Part shown: positions 1 through 9,900 of the stretch, piece after piece
Layout: each line of letters starts with the position of its first letter
Numbering within the stretch: the first letter of the stretch is position 1
Assembly (NCBI GenBank): GCA_017308475.1
Contig: JAFKEU010000005.1
Coordinates: 558,001 to 622,000 of the forward strand
Direction of reading: 5' to 3'
Source: Alphaproteobacteria bacterium
Lineage (GTDB): Bacteria; Pseudomonadota; Alphaproteobacteria; Micropepsales; Micropepsaceae
Length of the DNA: 64,000 nt
Translations under genes and position numbers: made by a program
Notes under the pieces: generated by a model
What the model was told of the DNA's origin: nothing
The model's database searches: none
The model's input: the letters and a program-made list of their open reading frames with translations, nothing else

Positions 1-455
1 CCCGTCCTGTCGATCGCGTCGGTGCCGTAAAGCGCGTCATACAGGCTGCCCCAGCGCGCATTGACGGCGTTCAGGGCGAAGCGCGCATTGGTCAGCGGCA
101 CGACAAGCTGGGGCCCCGCGATGGTGGCGATTTCCGGATCGACATCGCGGGTGCCGATTTCGAAATCGGGGCCTTCGGGCACCAGATAGCCGATCTCTTT
201 GAGGAACTGGGTATAGGCGGCGACATCGATGGGTTTTGCCGGATGGGCCTTGTGCCAGGCGTCGATGGCGGTCTGCAGCCTGTCGCGCTCGGCCAGCAAA
301 GCGCGGTTCTCGGGCATCAGGGCGGTGGCGAGCGCGGCAAAGCCTTTCCAGAAGGCGTCCGGGTCCACGCCGGTGCCGGGCAGCACCTCGCGGGTGATGA
401 AGTCGTGCAGGGCGGGGACGATTTTCAGACCGTGTTCCTCGATGCGCTGCGCCAT
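1..455 (-). CDS. glcB: Malate synthase G, N-terminal part (gene runs off the window)
   Basis: Condenses glyoxylate with acetyl-CoA to malate in the cytoplasm (glyoxylate/glycolate use). About 151 N-terminal residues are visible. They carry signatures of the long G-type family, such as [37 protein letters not shown] and [14 protein letters not shown]. The chosen ATG (MAQRIEEH) has a GAGGCGGG element just upstream; an in-frame ATG four codons earlier (position 467) is the alternative. It lies downstream of a lactate/glycolate permease gene on the same strand, but a strong terminator separates them, so it probably has its own promoter. The catalytic C-terminal part lies outside the window. The family call is firm. 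Confidence 0.93.
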   Translation of the reverse strand, partial: MAQRIEEHGLKIVPALHDFITREVLPGTGVDPDAFWKGFAALATALMPENRALLAERDRLQTAIDAWHKAHPAKPIDVAAYTQFLKEIGYLVPEGPDFEIGTRDVDPEIATIAGPQLVVPLTNARFALNAVNARWGSLYDALYGTDAIDRT

Positions 456-511
456 GACCCGCCTCATTCCTGGTATGCGGGGCAGAACCTAATAGTCCGC
501 ACCGCAAACGA

Positions 512-539
512 AAAGGCCGGGCTTTGCGGCCCGGCCTTT
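512..539 (-). terminator. Rho-independent terminator after the permease gene
   Basis: An 11-bp perfect inverted repeat (512-522 with 529-539, core GGCCGGGC/GCCCGGCC) with a 6-nt loop. On the minus strand it is followed by TTTTCGTTT-like sequence. It lies 22 nt beyond the permease stop codon and upstream of glcB, so it probably separates the two transcripts. Confidence 0.75.
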
Positions 540-561
540 CGCGTCGCGTATGGCTGCGCGC

Positions 562-2172
562 CTAATAATGCGGGATCATCCAGGTCCAGACATGCTGCTG
601 CAGGAACACCAGGATGCCCAGCAGCACGGTCAGCAGGATGCTGTGCAGGAAGGTGCGTGAGAAGATCTTGGCCTCCTGCCCGCGCAGCCCGCTGATGGCC
701 ACGCCAGTGGCAATGTTCTGGGGTGAGATCATCTTGGCGAAGACACCGCCCGAGGAGTTGGTGGCCGCCATCAGCACCGGATCGAAGTTCAGCTGGCGGG
801 CCGCCACGACCTGCAGGTTGCCGAACAGCGCGTTGCCCGAGGAGTCCGAGCCCGACAGGAACACCGCCAGCCAGCCCAGGAAGGCCGACAGAAGCGGGAA
901 CAGCGCGCCGGCCGCCGCCACGCCCTGGCCCAGCGTATAGGCCATGCCCGAATAGTTCATCAGGAAGGCCAGGCCCACAATGCAGATCACCGTCAGGGTC
1001 GGCAGCGCGACCTGCCTGGCGGACATCGATGCCGCCTTGGCCAGGCCACTGACGCCCTGGCCCAGCGACAGGGATGTGATGATCGCGGTGACCAGAACGG
1101 CGGTGCCGGTGGCCAGCGGCTGGAAGCTCCACACCGCGGCATAGGGCTTGCCGTAAAGGGTGATGAAGACCTGGTTGTGCAGGCCGGGCCACTGGATGTT
1201 CATCTGGCCCATGCCGGCGACCTTGAAAATGGTCCACAGGATGACCACCGCGCACATGATCAGCCAGGGCAGCCAGCCCTGCCAGGTCGGAATGGCACCG
1301 TGGTCGGTGCTGATCTGATCGGCCGGTCCCACGCCCACGGCGAAGGCCGGATCGGGCTTGGGCTTCCACACGCGCAGGAACGCCACCGTCACGATCAGGC
1401 AGCTCAGCGCCGATAGCACGTCGGTCAGGGTGTAGTTGACGAAGTTGGCGGTGATGAACTGCACGCCGGCAAAGGTGCCGCCGGCGACCAGGATCACCGG
1501 AAACAGCGCCTTGACCGACTTCAGCCCGCCATACATGGCGATGACATAGAAGGGCAGCAGGAAGGCGAAGAAGGGAAGCTGGCGGCCCACCATCGCGCCC
1601 AGCGCATCGGCCGGCAGCGCGGTGACGCCGGCCAGGGTGGTGATCGGAATACCCAGCGAGCCGAAGGCGACCGGCGCGGTGTTGAACAGAAGCGCATAGA
1701 CGACGGCATCGGCGGCCTCGAAGCCCAGCATGATCAGCAGTGAGGCGCAGATCGCGACAGGCGCGCCGAAGCCGGTCACCCCCTCAAGCAGCGCGCCGAA
1801 GCCATAGCCGATGACGATCAGCACGATGCGCCGGTCGTTGGGCAGATGGGTCAGCACCCAGCGGCGGAAGGCGTCGAACCGCCCCGACTGGACCGCGACG
1901 TTGTAGAGGATGAGGGCGGCGAACACGATCCACATGATGGGCCACAGCGCGAAGGTCACGCCGTTGGCGACGCTGTCCAGCGCCAGGCCGACCGGGAACT
2001 GCCACACGCCGATGGCGATGATGACCGCGCTGGCCAGGCCCGCCAGCGAGGACTGCCAGGCCGGGCGCTTGAGCACGCCAAGCATCAACAGCACCACCGC
2101 AATGGGCAGCGCCGCCACGACGAAGGACAGCGCAAGGCTGCCGCCCACGGGCGTCAACAATTGTTGGAACAT
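562..2172 (-). CDS. L-lactate / glycolate permease (LctP/LldP/GlcA family)
   Basis: 536-residue inner-membrane permease, the normal length for this family (about 530-560). It would import lactate or glycolate with protons. The protein is almost entirely hydrophobic, with a dozen or more membrane segments. It shows family stretches such as GYGFGALLEGVTGFGAP, NTAPVAFGSLGIPITTLA, SGSDSSGNALFGNLQ and AATNSSGGVFAKMISPQ. The ATG at 2172 (MFQQLLTPVGGS) follows a very strong GGGGAGGGG ribosome site; the longer upstream reading is rejected. The neighbouring malate synthase G gene makes glycolate import as plausible as lactate import, because E. coli pairs glcB with the paralogue glcA. Substrate choice cannot be read from the sequence. 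Confidence 0.93.
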   Translation of the reverse strand: MFQQLLTPVGGSLALSFVVAALPIAVVLLMLGVLKRPAWQSSLAGLASAVIIAIGVWQFPVGLALDSVANGVTFALWPIMWIVFAALILYNVAVQSGRFDAFRRWVLTHLPNDRRIVLIVIGYGFGALLEGVTGFGAPVAICASLLIMLGFEAADAVVYALLFNTAPVAFGSLGIPITTLAGVTALPADALGAMVGRQLPFFAFLLPFYVIAMYGGLKSVKALFPVILVAGGTFAGVQFITANFVNYTLTDVLSALSCLIVTVAFLRVWKPKPDPAFAVGVGPADQISTDHGAIPTWQGWLPWLIMCAVVILWTIFKVAGMGQMNIQWPGLHNQVFITLYGKPYAAVWSFQPLATGTAVLVTAIITSLSLGQGVSGLAKAASMSARQVALPTLTVICIVGLAFLMNYSGMAYTLGQGVAAAGALFPLLSAFLGWLAVFLSGSDSSGNALFGNLQVVAARQLNFDPVLMAATNSSGGVFAKMISPQNIATGVAISGLRGQEAKIFSRTFLHSILLTVLLGILVFLQQHVWTWMIPHY

Positions 2173-2315
2173 GCTTCCCCTCCCCAATGCAGGCCGACCG
2201 GGCCCTGCGTGATCGCGTGCTATGGGGTTGCGTCTGCCGCTACGAGCCACCGGGTCATGCCCCGAATGCCCGTGCACAAGCCGCCGGCCCCTGTCCTTGT
2301 TGCATTTGTTAGAGC

Positions 2316-2340
2316 AAAAAAAAGCCTGCCGGCCAAGGCT
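2316..2340 (-). terminator. Possible terminator after the cysteine-cluster gene
   Basis: On the minus strand, AGCCT...AGGCT (5-bp stem, 8-nt loop) is followed by eight T residues. It lies about 65 nt past the stop of the YkgJ-like gene. The stem is short but the T-run is clear. Confidence 0.5.
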
Positions 2341-2403
2341 GTTGCGACGGTGCAGTGCACCATTTGGTGCTGCTGCCACTGTCGCAATTGCGTGCGGCTT
2401 CGC

Positions 2404-2769
2404 CTATTTGTTCCAGGTCGAGGCGACGTGCTCGGGGTCGTCCTGCGACTTCCGTTCGGAGAGCAGGAAGTCGTAATAGCCGCAGCTCTTGCCGCCCGGA
2501 TATTCGCGGCAGATGGTGGGGCGTGCGGTGTAGATGGTGCAGCGGCGCGCATCGGTGTCGAAGAAGCGGCAGATGCGGCCGAAATGCTCGTCGGCCTTGC
2601 GCCGCATCGCATAGGGCTCGTCGCCCTCCTTCTTGGTGAATTTCGCCTGCGCCTGTTTGAAGGAAAGACCGAAATGGTCGGCCAGGCGCTGCACGTCGCG
2701 CTTCTTCAGCGGAATGACGGGATAGGAGCAGCAATAGCCGGGGCATTTGGAACAGTTGTAGACAGCCAT
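2404..2769 (-). CDS. YkgJ-family cysteine-cluster protein
   Basis: 121-residue cytoplasmic protein of the zinc/iron-chelating CxxCxxCC family. Visible cysteine motifs are CSKCPGYCC near the N-terminus, a central CRFFDTDARRCTIY, and PTICREYPGGKSC. These are the expected metal ligands for this family. The biochemical role is unknown. The start MAVYNCSKC has AGGA at good spacing; the longer upstream frame is not protein-like. It is transcribed divergently from the large polysaccharide enzyme gene, with about 150 nt between the starts. Confidence 0.85.
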   Translation of the reverse strand: MAVYNCSKCPGYCCSYPVIPLKKRDVQRLADHFGLSFKQAQAKFTKKEGDEPYAMRRKADEHFGRICRFFDTDARRCTIYTARPTICREYPGGKSCGYYDFLLSERKSQDDPEHVASTWNK

Positions 2770-2919
2770 TGTCCTGCCAGAATCGGTTTTTCGGTCTTCT
2801 GATAGCATGAAGGCGCGCCCGAAAGGTCCCGCACGACAACGACCGTGCGGCGACCCCGTGACGCGCCCCCTCCCCATGTCTCACTTTCGCCCGCTTTGGT
2901 GCCGTTGTATGGAGCGCAA

Positions 2920-5900
2920 ATGGGCAAGCAGCCGATCTTCTTCGACGCCTCCGGGCGGCGCGCAGCCCGGGTCCGCTGGATCGCATGGACCGCGGGCGCG
3001 GTGGTCGCCGTCATGCTGACCGGCTTTGGCGTCAGCCTGGCGCTTTCACCGCCCATCGCGGGGCTGCAACTGCCCGGCAAGCCCGTGGCGGTCAATCCCA
3101 AGGAACTCATCCGCCGCGCCGAAAAGCCCGGCCTTCTGGCGCGGGCCGAGCGGCTGGCGACCCAGGCGCGGCACCGGCGGGCGGAAATCGCCCGCAAGCG
3201 GCGCCATGCCGGCGAGCTGTCGGGCCGTCTGTTGCCGGCGGTACTCAAGCCCCAGAAGGGCCGGTCGCTGGCCATCTGCTTCTATACAAACTGGGCCGGG
3301 CGCGACGATCCCAGCTGGCCCGCGCTTCGCCGGTCGCTGAAGTACCTGGACTGGGTGGTGCCCAGCTGGCTGACCCTGTCGGGCCCGGACGAGAAGCTCA
3401 CCGTCACGCTGGACGAGAAGGCGCTGCGCTATATCCGCAGGCACAAGCCGGGCGTGGCCATCCTGCCCATGATCCAGAATGCGCAGGCCGGGGAATGGAA
3501 CGGGCCGGGACTGGCGGCGCTTCTGGCCAGCCCGGCGCGCCAGCAGCAGCTGGTGGATTCCATCACCGCTTTCCTGGCCCGCCGCCACCTGCAGGGCGTG
3601 ATGGTGGATTTCGAAAGCGTGCCCAAAAGCGCGCATCCGGACCTGGCCGCTTTCCTGAACCGGCTGTCGGCGGCCTTTGCCCCGCATGGCTGGATCATCG
3701 CCCAGGCGGTGCCCTTCGACGATCCGGACTGGCCTTATCAGACCTATGCCAACATCGTCGATTACACGGTGCTGATGGCCTATGACCAGCGCGACCAGAA
3801 CGATCCGCCCGGCGCCATCGCCTCGGAGGACTGGTTCGAGAAGACGCTGGACAGGCGCATGAAGACGCTGGATCCGGCTTCCACGATCATCGCGCTGGGT
3901 TCCTATGCCTATGACTGGACAGGGCCGGGGGTGGCCTATGGCACCAGCTTTTCGGAGACCATGGTCTATGCCCGCGATTCAGGGGCGAAGATCCAGTTCG
4001 ACGACGCCAGCAACAATCCGCACTTCTCCTATCGCGACGGCGACGGGACCCAGCACCAGGTCTGGTTCCTGGACGGCGCCACGGCCTTCAACCAGATCCA
4101 TGCCGCCGACGCCTACCAGCCGGCGGGCTATGCGCTGTGGAAGCTGGGCAGCGAGGACCCCTCGATCCTGCCCATCATGGGCCGGCCCTATGGCGCGCCG
4201 GTGCCCCGCAGCCTTCAGTCCATTCCCACCAATGACGATGTCGATTTCGACGGCGAGGGCGAGATCTTGCGGGTGGAATCCAATCCCACCCGCGGCGTTC
4301 GCAAGCTGGACATCGACAAGGCCACCGGCGACATCGACGACGAGACCTATCTGGAGCTGCCGACCAATTACGTGATCCGCCGCGTCGGTGCGGTGCCCAG
4401 GAAGCTGGCGCTGACCTTCGACGACGGCCCCGACCCGGAATGGACGCCCCAGATCCTGGCCATCCTGAAGGCCAAGCATGTGCCGGCCACCTTCTTCATG
4501 ATCGGCGCCAACATGGAGTCCTATCCCGGACTGGTGCAGCAGGTACTGGCCGACGGCAACGAGATCGGCAGCCACACCTTCACCCATCCCAACCTGGCCG
4601 ACACCCCGCCTGGAGCCGTGCGGCTGGAACTGAACGCCACCCAGCGACTGTTCCAGGCGCTGACCGGCCGTTCGCTGCGCATGCTGAGGCCGCCCTATCT
4701 GGCCGATGCCGAGCCCAGCGACGCCGAGGAAATCGTGCCGGTCGAGATCGCGCAGGACCTCGGCTACATCACGGTCGGCACGCATGTCGACACGCTGGAC
4801 TGGCAGAAGCCCAGCGTCGCCCAGATGATGAAGAGCGTGCTGCGCTATGTGAACAATCCCAATCCCGACCTGCGCGGCAACATCATCCTGATGCATGACT
4901 CGGGTGGCGACCGCAGCCAGACGCTGGCGCTGCTGCCGCTGCTGATCGACAGGTTGCGGGCACAGGGTTACAGCTTCGTGCCGGTGTCCGAACTTGGCGG
5001 GTTTACCCGCGACCAGGTGATGCCGCACCTGCCGCTGACGGCCAGCCTCTATGCCGACCGGGTGGTGTTCCTGACCATCTCCTGGATATCGCAGCTTCTC
5101 TATTGGTGCTTCCTCGGCGCGATCGTGCTGGGCGTGGCGCGGCTTGTGGTGCTGGCGGGACTGGCGCTGTGGAACCGCACCCACCAGAGAAAGCCGCTCG
5201 CGGGCGTGCCGCTGCCGGGGGTGACGGTGCTGATCCCCGCCTTCAACGAGGAGAAGGTGATCGTCTCCACCATCGAGCGCATCCTGGCCAGCGACCATGC
5301 GGCGCTGGAGGTGCTGGTGATCGATGACGGCTCGTCGGACCATACCGCCTATATCGCCCGCTCGCATTTCGCGCATGAACCGCGGGTCGCGGTGATGTCG
5401 CTGCCCAATGGCGGCAAGGCCCATGCGCTGAATGCCGGATTGTCGGCGGCGCGGCACGACATCGTGGTGGCGCTGGACGCCGATACCCAGTTCCAGACCA
5501 CCACCATCTCGCGGCTGGTGCGCTGGTTCGCCGATCCTGAAATCGGCGCGGTGGCCGGCAACGCCAAGGTGGGCAACCGGGTCAACATGATCACCCGCTG
5601 GCAGGCGCTGGAATATGTGGTGGCGCAGAATCTGGAGCGGCGCGCGCTGTCGGCACTGGACACGCTGACCGTGGTACCGGGCGCGGTGGGGGCCTGGCGG
5701 CGCGAAGTGCTGCAGGAACTGGGCGGCTTTCCCGCCGACACGCTGGCCGAGGACCAGGATTTGACCATCGCCATCCAGACCGCCGGCTACCGCGTGGTCT
5801 TCGATCCCACCGCGGTGGCCTGGACCGAGGCGCCTGCCAGCGTGCGCGGCCTGGCCAAGCAGCGCTTCCGCTGGGCCTATGGCACGCTGCAATGCCTGTG

Positions 5901-6330
5901 GAAGTATCGCGGCATCACCTTCAATCCGCGCTATGGCGAACTGGGGCTGGTGGCGCTGCCGCAGGTGTGGCTGTTCCAGATACTGCTCACCACGCTTGCG
6001 CCGGTCGCCGACCTTCTGCTGGTGTGGCAGCTGATCGGCCAGTGGATCGCCTGGAGCCAGCATGGCACGGAGTTCAACAGCGGCAGCCTGGCGATCGTCG
6101 GCATCTATTATGTGGTGTTCATCGTGGTCGACATGCTGGCGGCGACGACCGGATTCCTGATGGAGCGGGACGAGGACTGGAGCCTGCTGCTGTGGCTTCC
6201 GCTGCAGCGCTTCGGCTATCGCCAGATCATGTATTATGTGGTGGTGCGCTCGCTGTGGACCGCGGCCAAGGGGCCCTTTGTGGGCTGGGGCAAGCTGGAG
6301 CGCGCGGGCACGGTCAAGGCACGGGCCTGA
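2920..6330 (+). CDS. Three-domain polysaccharide enzyme: GH18-like hydrolase, NodB-type deacetylase, GT2 synthase
   Basis: 1136-residue membrane protein with three enzyme modules. A transmembrane helix (about 20-42) leads to a GH18-like domain (about 85-430) with MVDFES (D230, E232). A CE4/NodB deacetylase follows (about 495-690) with TFDDGP (499-504), SHTFTHP (H552, H556), RPPYLAD and LMHD. A long hydrophobic stretch (about 715-755) precedes a processive GT2 domain starting near 768, with VIDDGS (D802, D803), DAD (853-855), EDQD (944-947) and QRFRW (981-985). Further membrane helices complete the protein. The predicted topology places hydrolase and deacetylase outside the cytoplasm and the synthase inside. 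The best inference is synthesis and trimming of a partly deacetylated beta-linked amino-sugar polymer, comparable to PgaB plus PgaC. The start follows GGAGCG. A Wza-type lipoprotein gene lies 75 nt downstream. Confidence 0.88.
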   Translation: MGKQPIFFDASGRRAARVRWIAWTAGAVVAVMLTGFGVSLALSPPIAGLQLPGKPVAVNPKELIRRAEKPGLLARAERLATQARHRRAEIARKRRHAGELSGRLLPAVLKPQKGRSLAICFYTNWAGRDDPSWPALRRSLKYLDWVVPSWLTLSGPDEKLTVTLDEKALRYIRRHKPGVAILPMIQNAQAGEWNGPGLAALLASPARQQQLVDSITAFLARRHLQGVMVDFESVPKSAHPDLAAFLNRLSAAFAPHGWIIAQAVPFDDPDWPYQTYANIVDYTVLMAYDQRDQNDPPGAIASEDWFEKTLDRRMKTLDPASTIIALGSYAYDWTGPGVAYGTSFSETMVYARDSGAKIQFDDASNNPHFSYRDGDGTQHQVWFLDGATAFNQIHAADAYQPAGYALWKLGSEDPSILPIMGRPYGAPVPRSLQSIPTNDDVDFDGEGEILRVESNPTRGVRKLDIDKATGDIDDETYLELPTNYVIRRVGAVPRKLALTFDDGPDPEWTPQILAILKAKHVPATFFMIGANMESYPGLVQQVLADGNEIGSHTFTHPNLADTPPGAVRLELNATQRLFQALTGRSLRMLRPPYLADAEPSDAEEIVPVEIAQDLGYITVGTHVDTLDWQKPSVAQMMKSVLRYVNNPNPDLRGNIILMHDSGGDRSQTLALLPLLIDRLRAQGYSFVPVSELGGFTRDQVMPHLPLTASLYADRVVFLTISWISQLLYWCFLGAIVLGVARLVVLAGLALWNRTHQRKPLAGVPLPGVTVLIPAFNEEKVIVSTIERILASDHAALEVLVIDDGSSDHTAYIARSHFAHEPRVAVMSLPNGGKAHALNAGLSAARHDIVVALDADTQFQTTTISRLVRWFADPEIGAVAGNAKVGNRVNMITRWQALEYVVAQNLERRALSALDTLTVVPGAVGAWRREVLQELGGFPADTLAEDQDLTIAIQTAGYRVVFDPTAVAWTEAPASVRGLAKQRFRWAYGTLQCLWKYRGITFNPRYGELGLVALPQVWLFQILLTTLAPVADLLLVWQLIGQWIAWSQHGTEFNSGSLAIVGIYYVVFIVVDMLAATTGFLMERDEDWSLLLWLPLQRFGYRQIMYYVVVRSLWTAAKGPFVGWGKLERAGTVKARA

Positions 6331-6349
6331 GGCCGGCTTTGCGCCGGCC
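6331..6349 (+). other. Hairpin directly after the polysaccharide enzyme stop codon
   Basis: Perfect 7-bp inverted repeat GGCCGGC/GCCGGCC with a 5-nt loop, starting right after the TGA. No T-run follows, so it may stabilise the mRNA or attenuate transcription into the lipoprotein gene rather than end it. Confidence 0.4.
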
Positions 6350-6405
6350 CGCGGACCGGCCGATAATGGCGGCGGCGATTCGTGGGTACCTTCCTGGAAG
6401 ATTGC

Positions 6406-6948
6406 ATGCGGCGCTTGAGTTTCCTGTGTTTGGCGCTGGCCCTGTCGGGAATGGCCCTGGCTGGATGCGGGCTGATCGGCGGCGAGCCGCAGCAGGCCGC
6501 CGCGCCGGCGCCTGCCCCCCGCGCCGACCTTCTGGCGCCGGGCGACACGGTGCGGATCATGGTGGCGGGCGAGCAGGAATTGAGCGGCACCTTCCCGGTC
6601 GGCCGGGGCGGCACCGTGCATCTGGAACTGGTGGGCGATGTGCGCGCCGCCGGCCTGACGCCGCGGATGCTGGCGGAAAACCTGCGCCAGCGCCTGGCGG
6701 CGGGATATCTGAAGAATCCCGTGGTGACGGTGGCGCGCGCCGCGCCGGGCGCGCCGGCCGCGGGCCAGCCGATGCTGGTGGGCAGCCTGTCGGGGGCAGA
6801 TGAGCCGCCCCCGCCGCCGCTGCAGGGAAGCCTGTCGGAAAGCGCGGCGGCAAACCGCCCGGCAAGGCAGGCGGCAAAGCCGCGGCCATCTGTTGCCTCG
6901 CCTGCTCCGGAATTGCGCCAGTCCCGGGATATGGGCCAGCCTTATTAG
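6406..6948 (+). CDS. Short Wza-type polysaccharide export lipoprotein
   Basis: 180-residue predicted outer-membrane lipoprotein. The signal peptide has lipobox LAGC (Cys21), chosen with ATG 6406 and a GGAAG ribosome site. After a Pro/Ala linker comes a single polysaccharide-export (Poly_export) domain, from LLAPGDTVRIMVAGEQELSG to NPVVTVARA. The last 60 or so residues are Pro/Ala/Ser-rich with no recognisable SLBB domain. Full Wza proteins are over 350 residues, so this is a minimal form that lacks an obvious membrane-spanning part. Its position behind the fused GT2 enzyme suggests it helps that polymer cross the envelope. It ends 4 bp from the convergent dnaE2 stop. Confidence 0.8.
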   Translation: MRRLSFLCLALALSGMALAGCGLIGGEPQQAAAPAPAPRADLLAPGDTVRIMVAGEQELSGTFPVGRGGTVHLELVGDVRAAGLTPRMLAENLRQRLAAGYLKNPVVTVARAAPGAPAAGQPMLVGSLSGADEPPPPPLQGSLSESAAANRPARQAAKPRPSVASPAPELRQSRDMGQPY

Positions 6949-6952
6949 ACGG

Positions 6953-9900
6953 CTAGTGGAAATCCCTTGAAGGGGGCAGCACCCTTGCATTGCGGGGATG
7001 GCCCGCGCGCGGTGCAGGGGCCTGGCCGTAATCCATCAACGCCTTCAGGTCGGCGCTGCGGTCGGTCAGTTTCTCGGCCATCAGATGCACCACCCCTTCG
7101 GGGCTTTTCTGCACCCGCCCTTCGGCCAGAAGCAGGCGCGATCCCATCACCTCCCGGCGGAATTTGCGGAACGTGTCCTGCCACACCACCACATTGCACA
7201 CGCCGGTCTCGTCACTGAGGGTGATGAAGATGGCGGTGCCTTCGCCGGGGCGCTGGCGCACCAGCACGATGCCGGCACAGCGCACTTTCGCGCCATCGCG
7301 CAGGGCCGCGACGCCCGCGCACGCCGTGATGCCTTCCTGGTCCAGCGCGGCCCGCAGGAACTGGGTGGGATAGCCTTTCAGTGACAGGCGGGTGGTCTGG
7401 TAATCGGCCAGCACATGATCGCTGAGCGTCATGGCGGGCAGGGGCGCGATGGTTTCGGCGCCCTGTTCCGGCGTGGCCCGCGGCGCAAACAGGGGCAGCG
7501 GGGAATCGTCGGGCAGGCGGCGCACCGCCCACAGCCCTTCGCGCCGGTCCAGGCCGAAGCCGCGAAAGCCGTCGGCCTCGGCCAAAAGCACCAGCGCGCG
7601 GCGCGGCAACGCCGTGCGCCGGGCGAAATCGGCGAAGCCGCGATAGCCATAGCCGCGTTCTTCCATGATGGTGTGGGCATCCTGTTCGCGGAAACCATCG
7701 ATCTGGCGAAAGCCCAGCCTGACCGCCAGCGCGCCGGCCGCCGTGCGTTCCAGGCTGTTGTCCCATTGGCTGAAGGCGGCATCGGGCGCCAGCACGGCAA
7801 CGCCATGCTCGCGGGCGCAGCGCACGATCTCGGCTGGGGCGTAGAAACCCATGGGCTGGGAATTGAGCAGCGCGGCACAGAAGGCCGCCGGATGATGTTT
7901 CTTGATCCAGGCCGAGACATAGACCAGGAGCGCAAAGCTGATGGCATGGCTTTCGGGAAAGCCGTATTCGCCAAAGCCCTCGATCTGGTTGAAACAGGCT
8001 TGCGCGAATTCCGCGTCATAACCGCGGCGCATCATGCCGCCGATGAACTTTTCCCGGAAGGTCGGCATGGTGCCGGAATGACGGAAGGTCGCCATCGCCT
8101 TGCGAAGCCCGTTGGCTTGCGCTGCGGTGAATCCGGCCGCCACGATGGCCATGCGCATGGCCTGTTCCTGGAACAGCGGCACGCCCTTGGTGCGCTTGAG
8201 CACTTCATACAGCTCATCGGGCGGTCCGAAACGGGGATCGGGCGCAGGAAACCGGATCAGGGACGGATCGGCACGGCGTTTCAGATAGGGATGCACCATG
8301 CCGCCCTGGATGGGACCGGGCCGCACGATCGCCACCTCCACCGCCAGATCGTAAAAGGTGCGGGGCTTCAGGCGCGGCAGCATGTTCATCTGGGCGCGGC
8401 TCTCCACCTGGAACACGCCAATGGCGTCGGCGGCACAGAGCATGTCGTAGACCGATGGATCCTCCTGCGGGATGGCGGCAAGGGTCCATTTCGGATCCCT
8501 GCCGCAGGGCGCATGCGCGTGGATCAGGTCGAAGGCCTTGCGGATGCAGGTCAGCATCCCCAGCGCCAGCACATCCACCTTCATGATGGCCAGCGTGTCC
8601 AGGTCGTCCTTGTCCCATTCGATGAACCAGCGATCGTCCATGGCGGCGGGACCGATGGGCACCACGGTGTCCAGGAAATCCTCGGTCAGCACGAAGCCGC
8701 CGACATGCTGGGACAGATGGCGGGGAAAGCCCATCAGTTCGTTGGCGAAATGAATGGCCCGGGCGATCGCTGCGTTGCCCGGATCGGCATTTCCCTGGCG
8801 GACCTGGTGTTCCTCCATCTGGCCGCCATGAGAGCCCCATACCGTGCCTGCCAGCCTGCCGGTGATGTCGTCGGTCAGCCCGAACACCTTGCCCACCTCG
8901 CGGATGGCGCTGCGTCCGCGATAGCAGATGACGGTGGCGGTCAGCGCGGCGCGGCGCCGGCCATAGCGGCGATAGATATACTGAATGACTTCCTCGCGCC
9001 GCTCATGTTCGAAATCCACGTCGATGTCGGGCGGCTCGCGGCGGTTGGTGTTGAGGAATCGGTCGAACATCACCTCGAATGTGGCGGGGTTCACCTCGGT
9101 TATGCGCAGGGCATAGCAGACCACGGAATTGGCGGCGGAGCCCCGGCCCTGGCACAGGATGCCCTGGCCGCGCGCCCAGGCAACGATGTCGTGCACGGTC
9201 AGGAAATAGTGGGCGATCTCGCGGTCTGCTATGAAGTCCAGCTCGGTGCGCGCGATCGCCGCCACCTTGGGCGGGATGGCTTGGGGATAGCGCCATGCCA
9301 GCCCGCTTTCGACCAGGTGGCGCAGATGTTCGTCCGCCGTCTTGCCGGGCGGGACGGGCTCATGCGGATAATTGTGCCGCAATTCGTCCAGCCTGAAATC
9401 GATCATGCCGGCAAGGCGCAGGGTTTCGGTGATGGCGTGCGGATGACGGGCGAATAGGCGCGCCATCTCCTGCGGCGGCTTCAGATGGCGTTCGGCATTG
9501 GCCTGAAGGCGTCTTCCCGCTCCCTGCAGCGTGACATGCTCGCGGATGCAGGTGACGATGTCCTGCAACTCGCGCTGGTCGGGATGATGATACAGCACGT
9601 CGTTGACCGCGATCAGCGGAACGCCGGCCGCGCGCGCCTGCCGTTCCAGGTCGCGCAGGCGGCGGCGGTCCTCGCCGGTATAGAGCATGGAGGCGCCCAG
9701 CCATGTATCGGGGCCCAGGGCCCGCAATATCCCGGCAGGCTTTGGCTCTCTCCCCGGCAAAGGCAGGTGAGCAGAAGGCATGACGATCAGCAAAAGCCCG
9801 GCACGATGGTCCAGAAGATCACCCAGGCCCAGAAAACATTCACCCTTGGGCGCACGGTTTTTGCCTTCGCTCAATATCCGGCACAGCCGCCCATAGGCGG

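Noticed and set aside
3979..6990. 1003-residue open frame on the minus strand
   Set aside because: Fully antisense to the GH18-CE4-GT2 gene. Composition is Arg/His/Gln-rich with no domain, an effect of high GC codon use.
7415..9457. 680-residue open frame on the plus strand
   Set aside because: Antisense to dnaE2, which has full-length motifs; no recognisable domain in the antisense frame.
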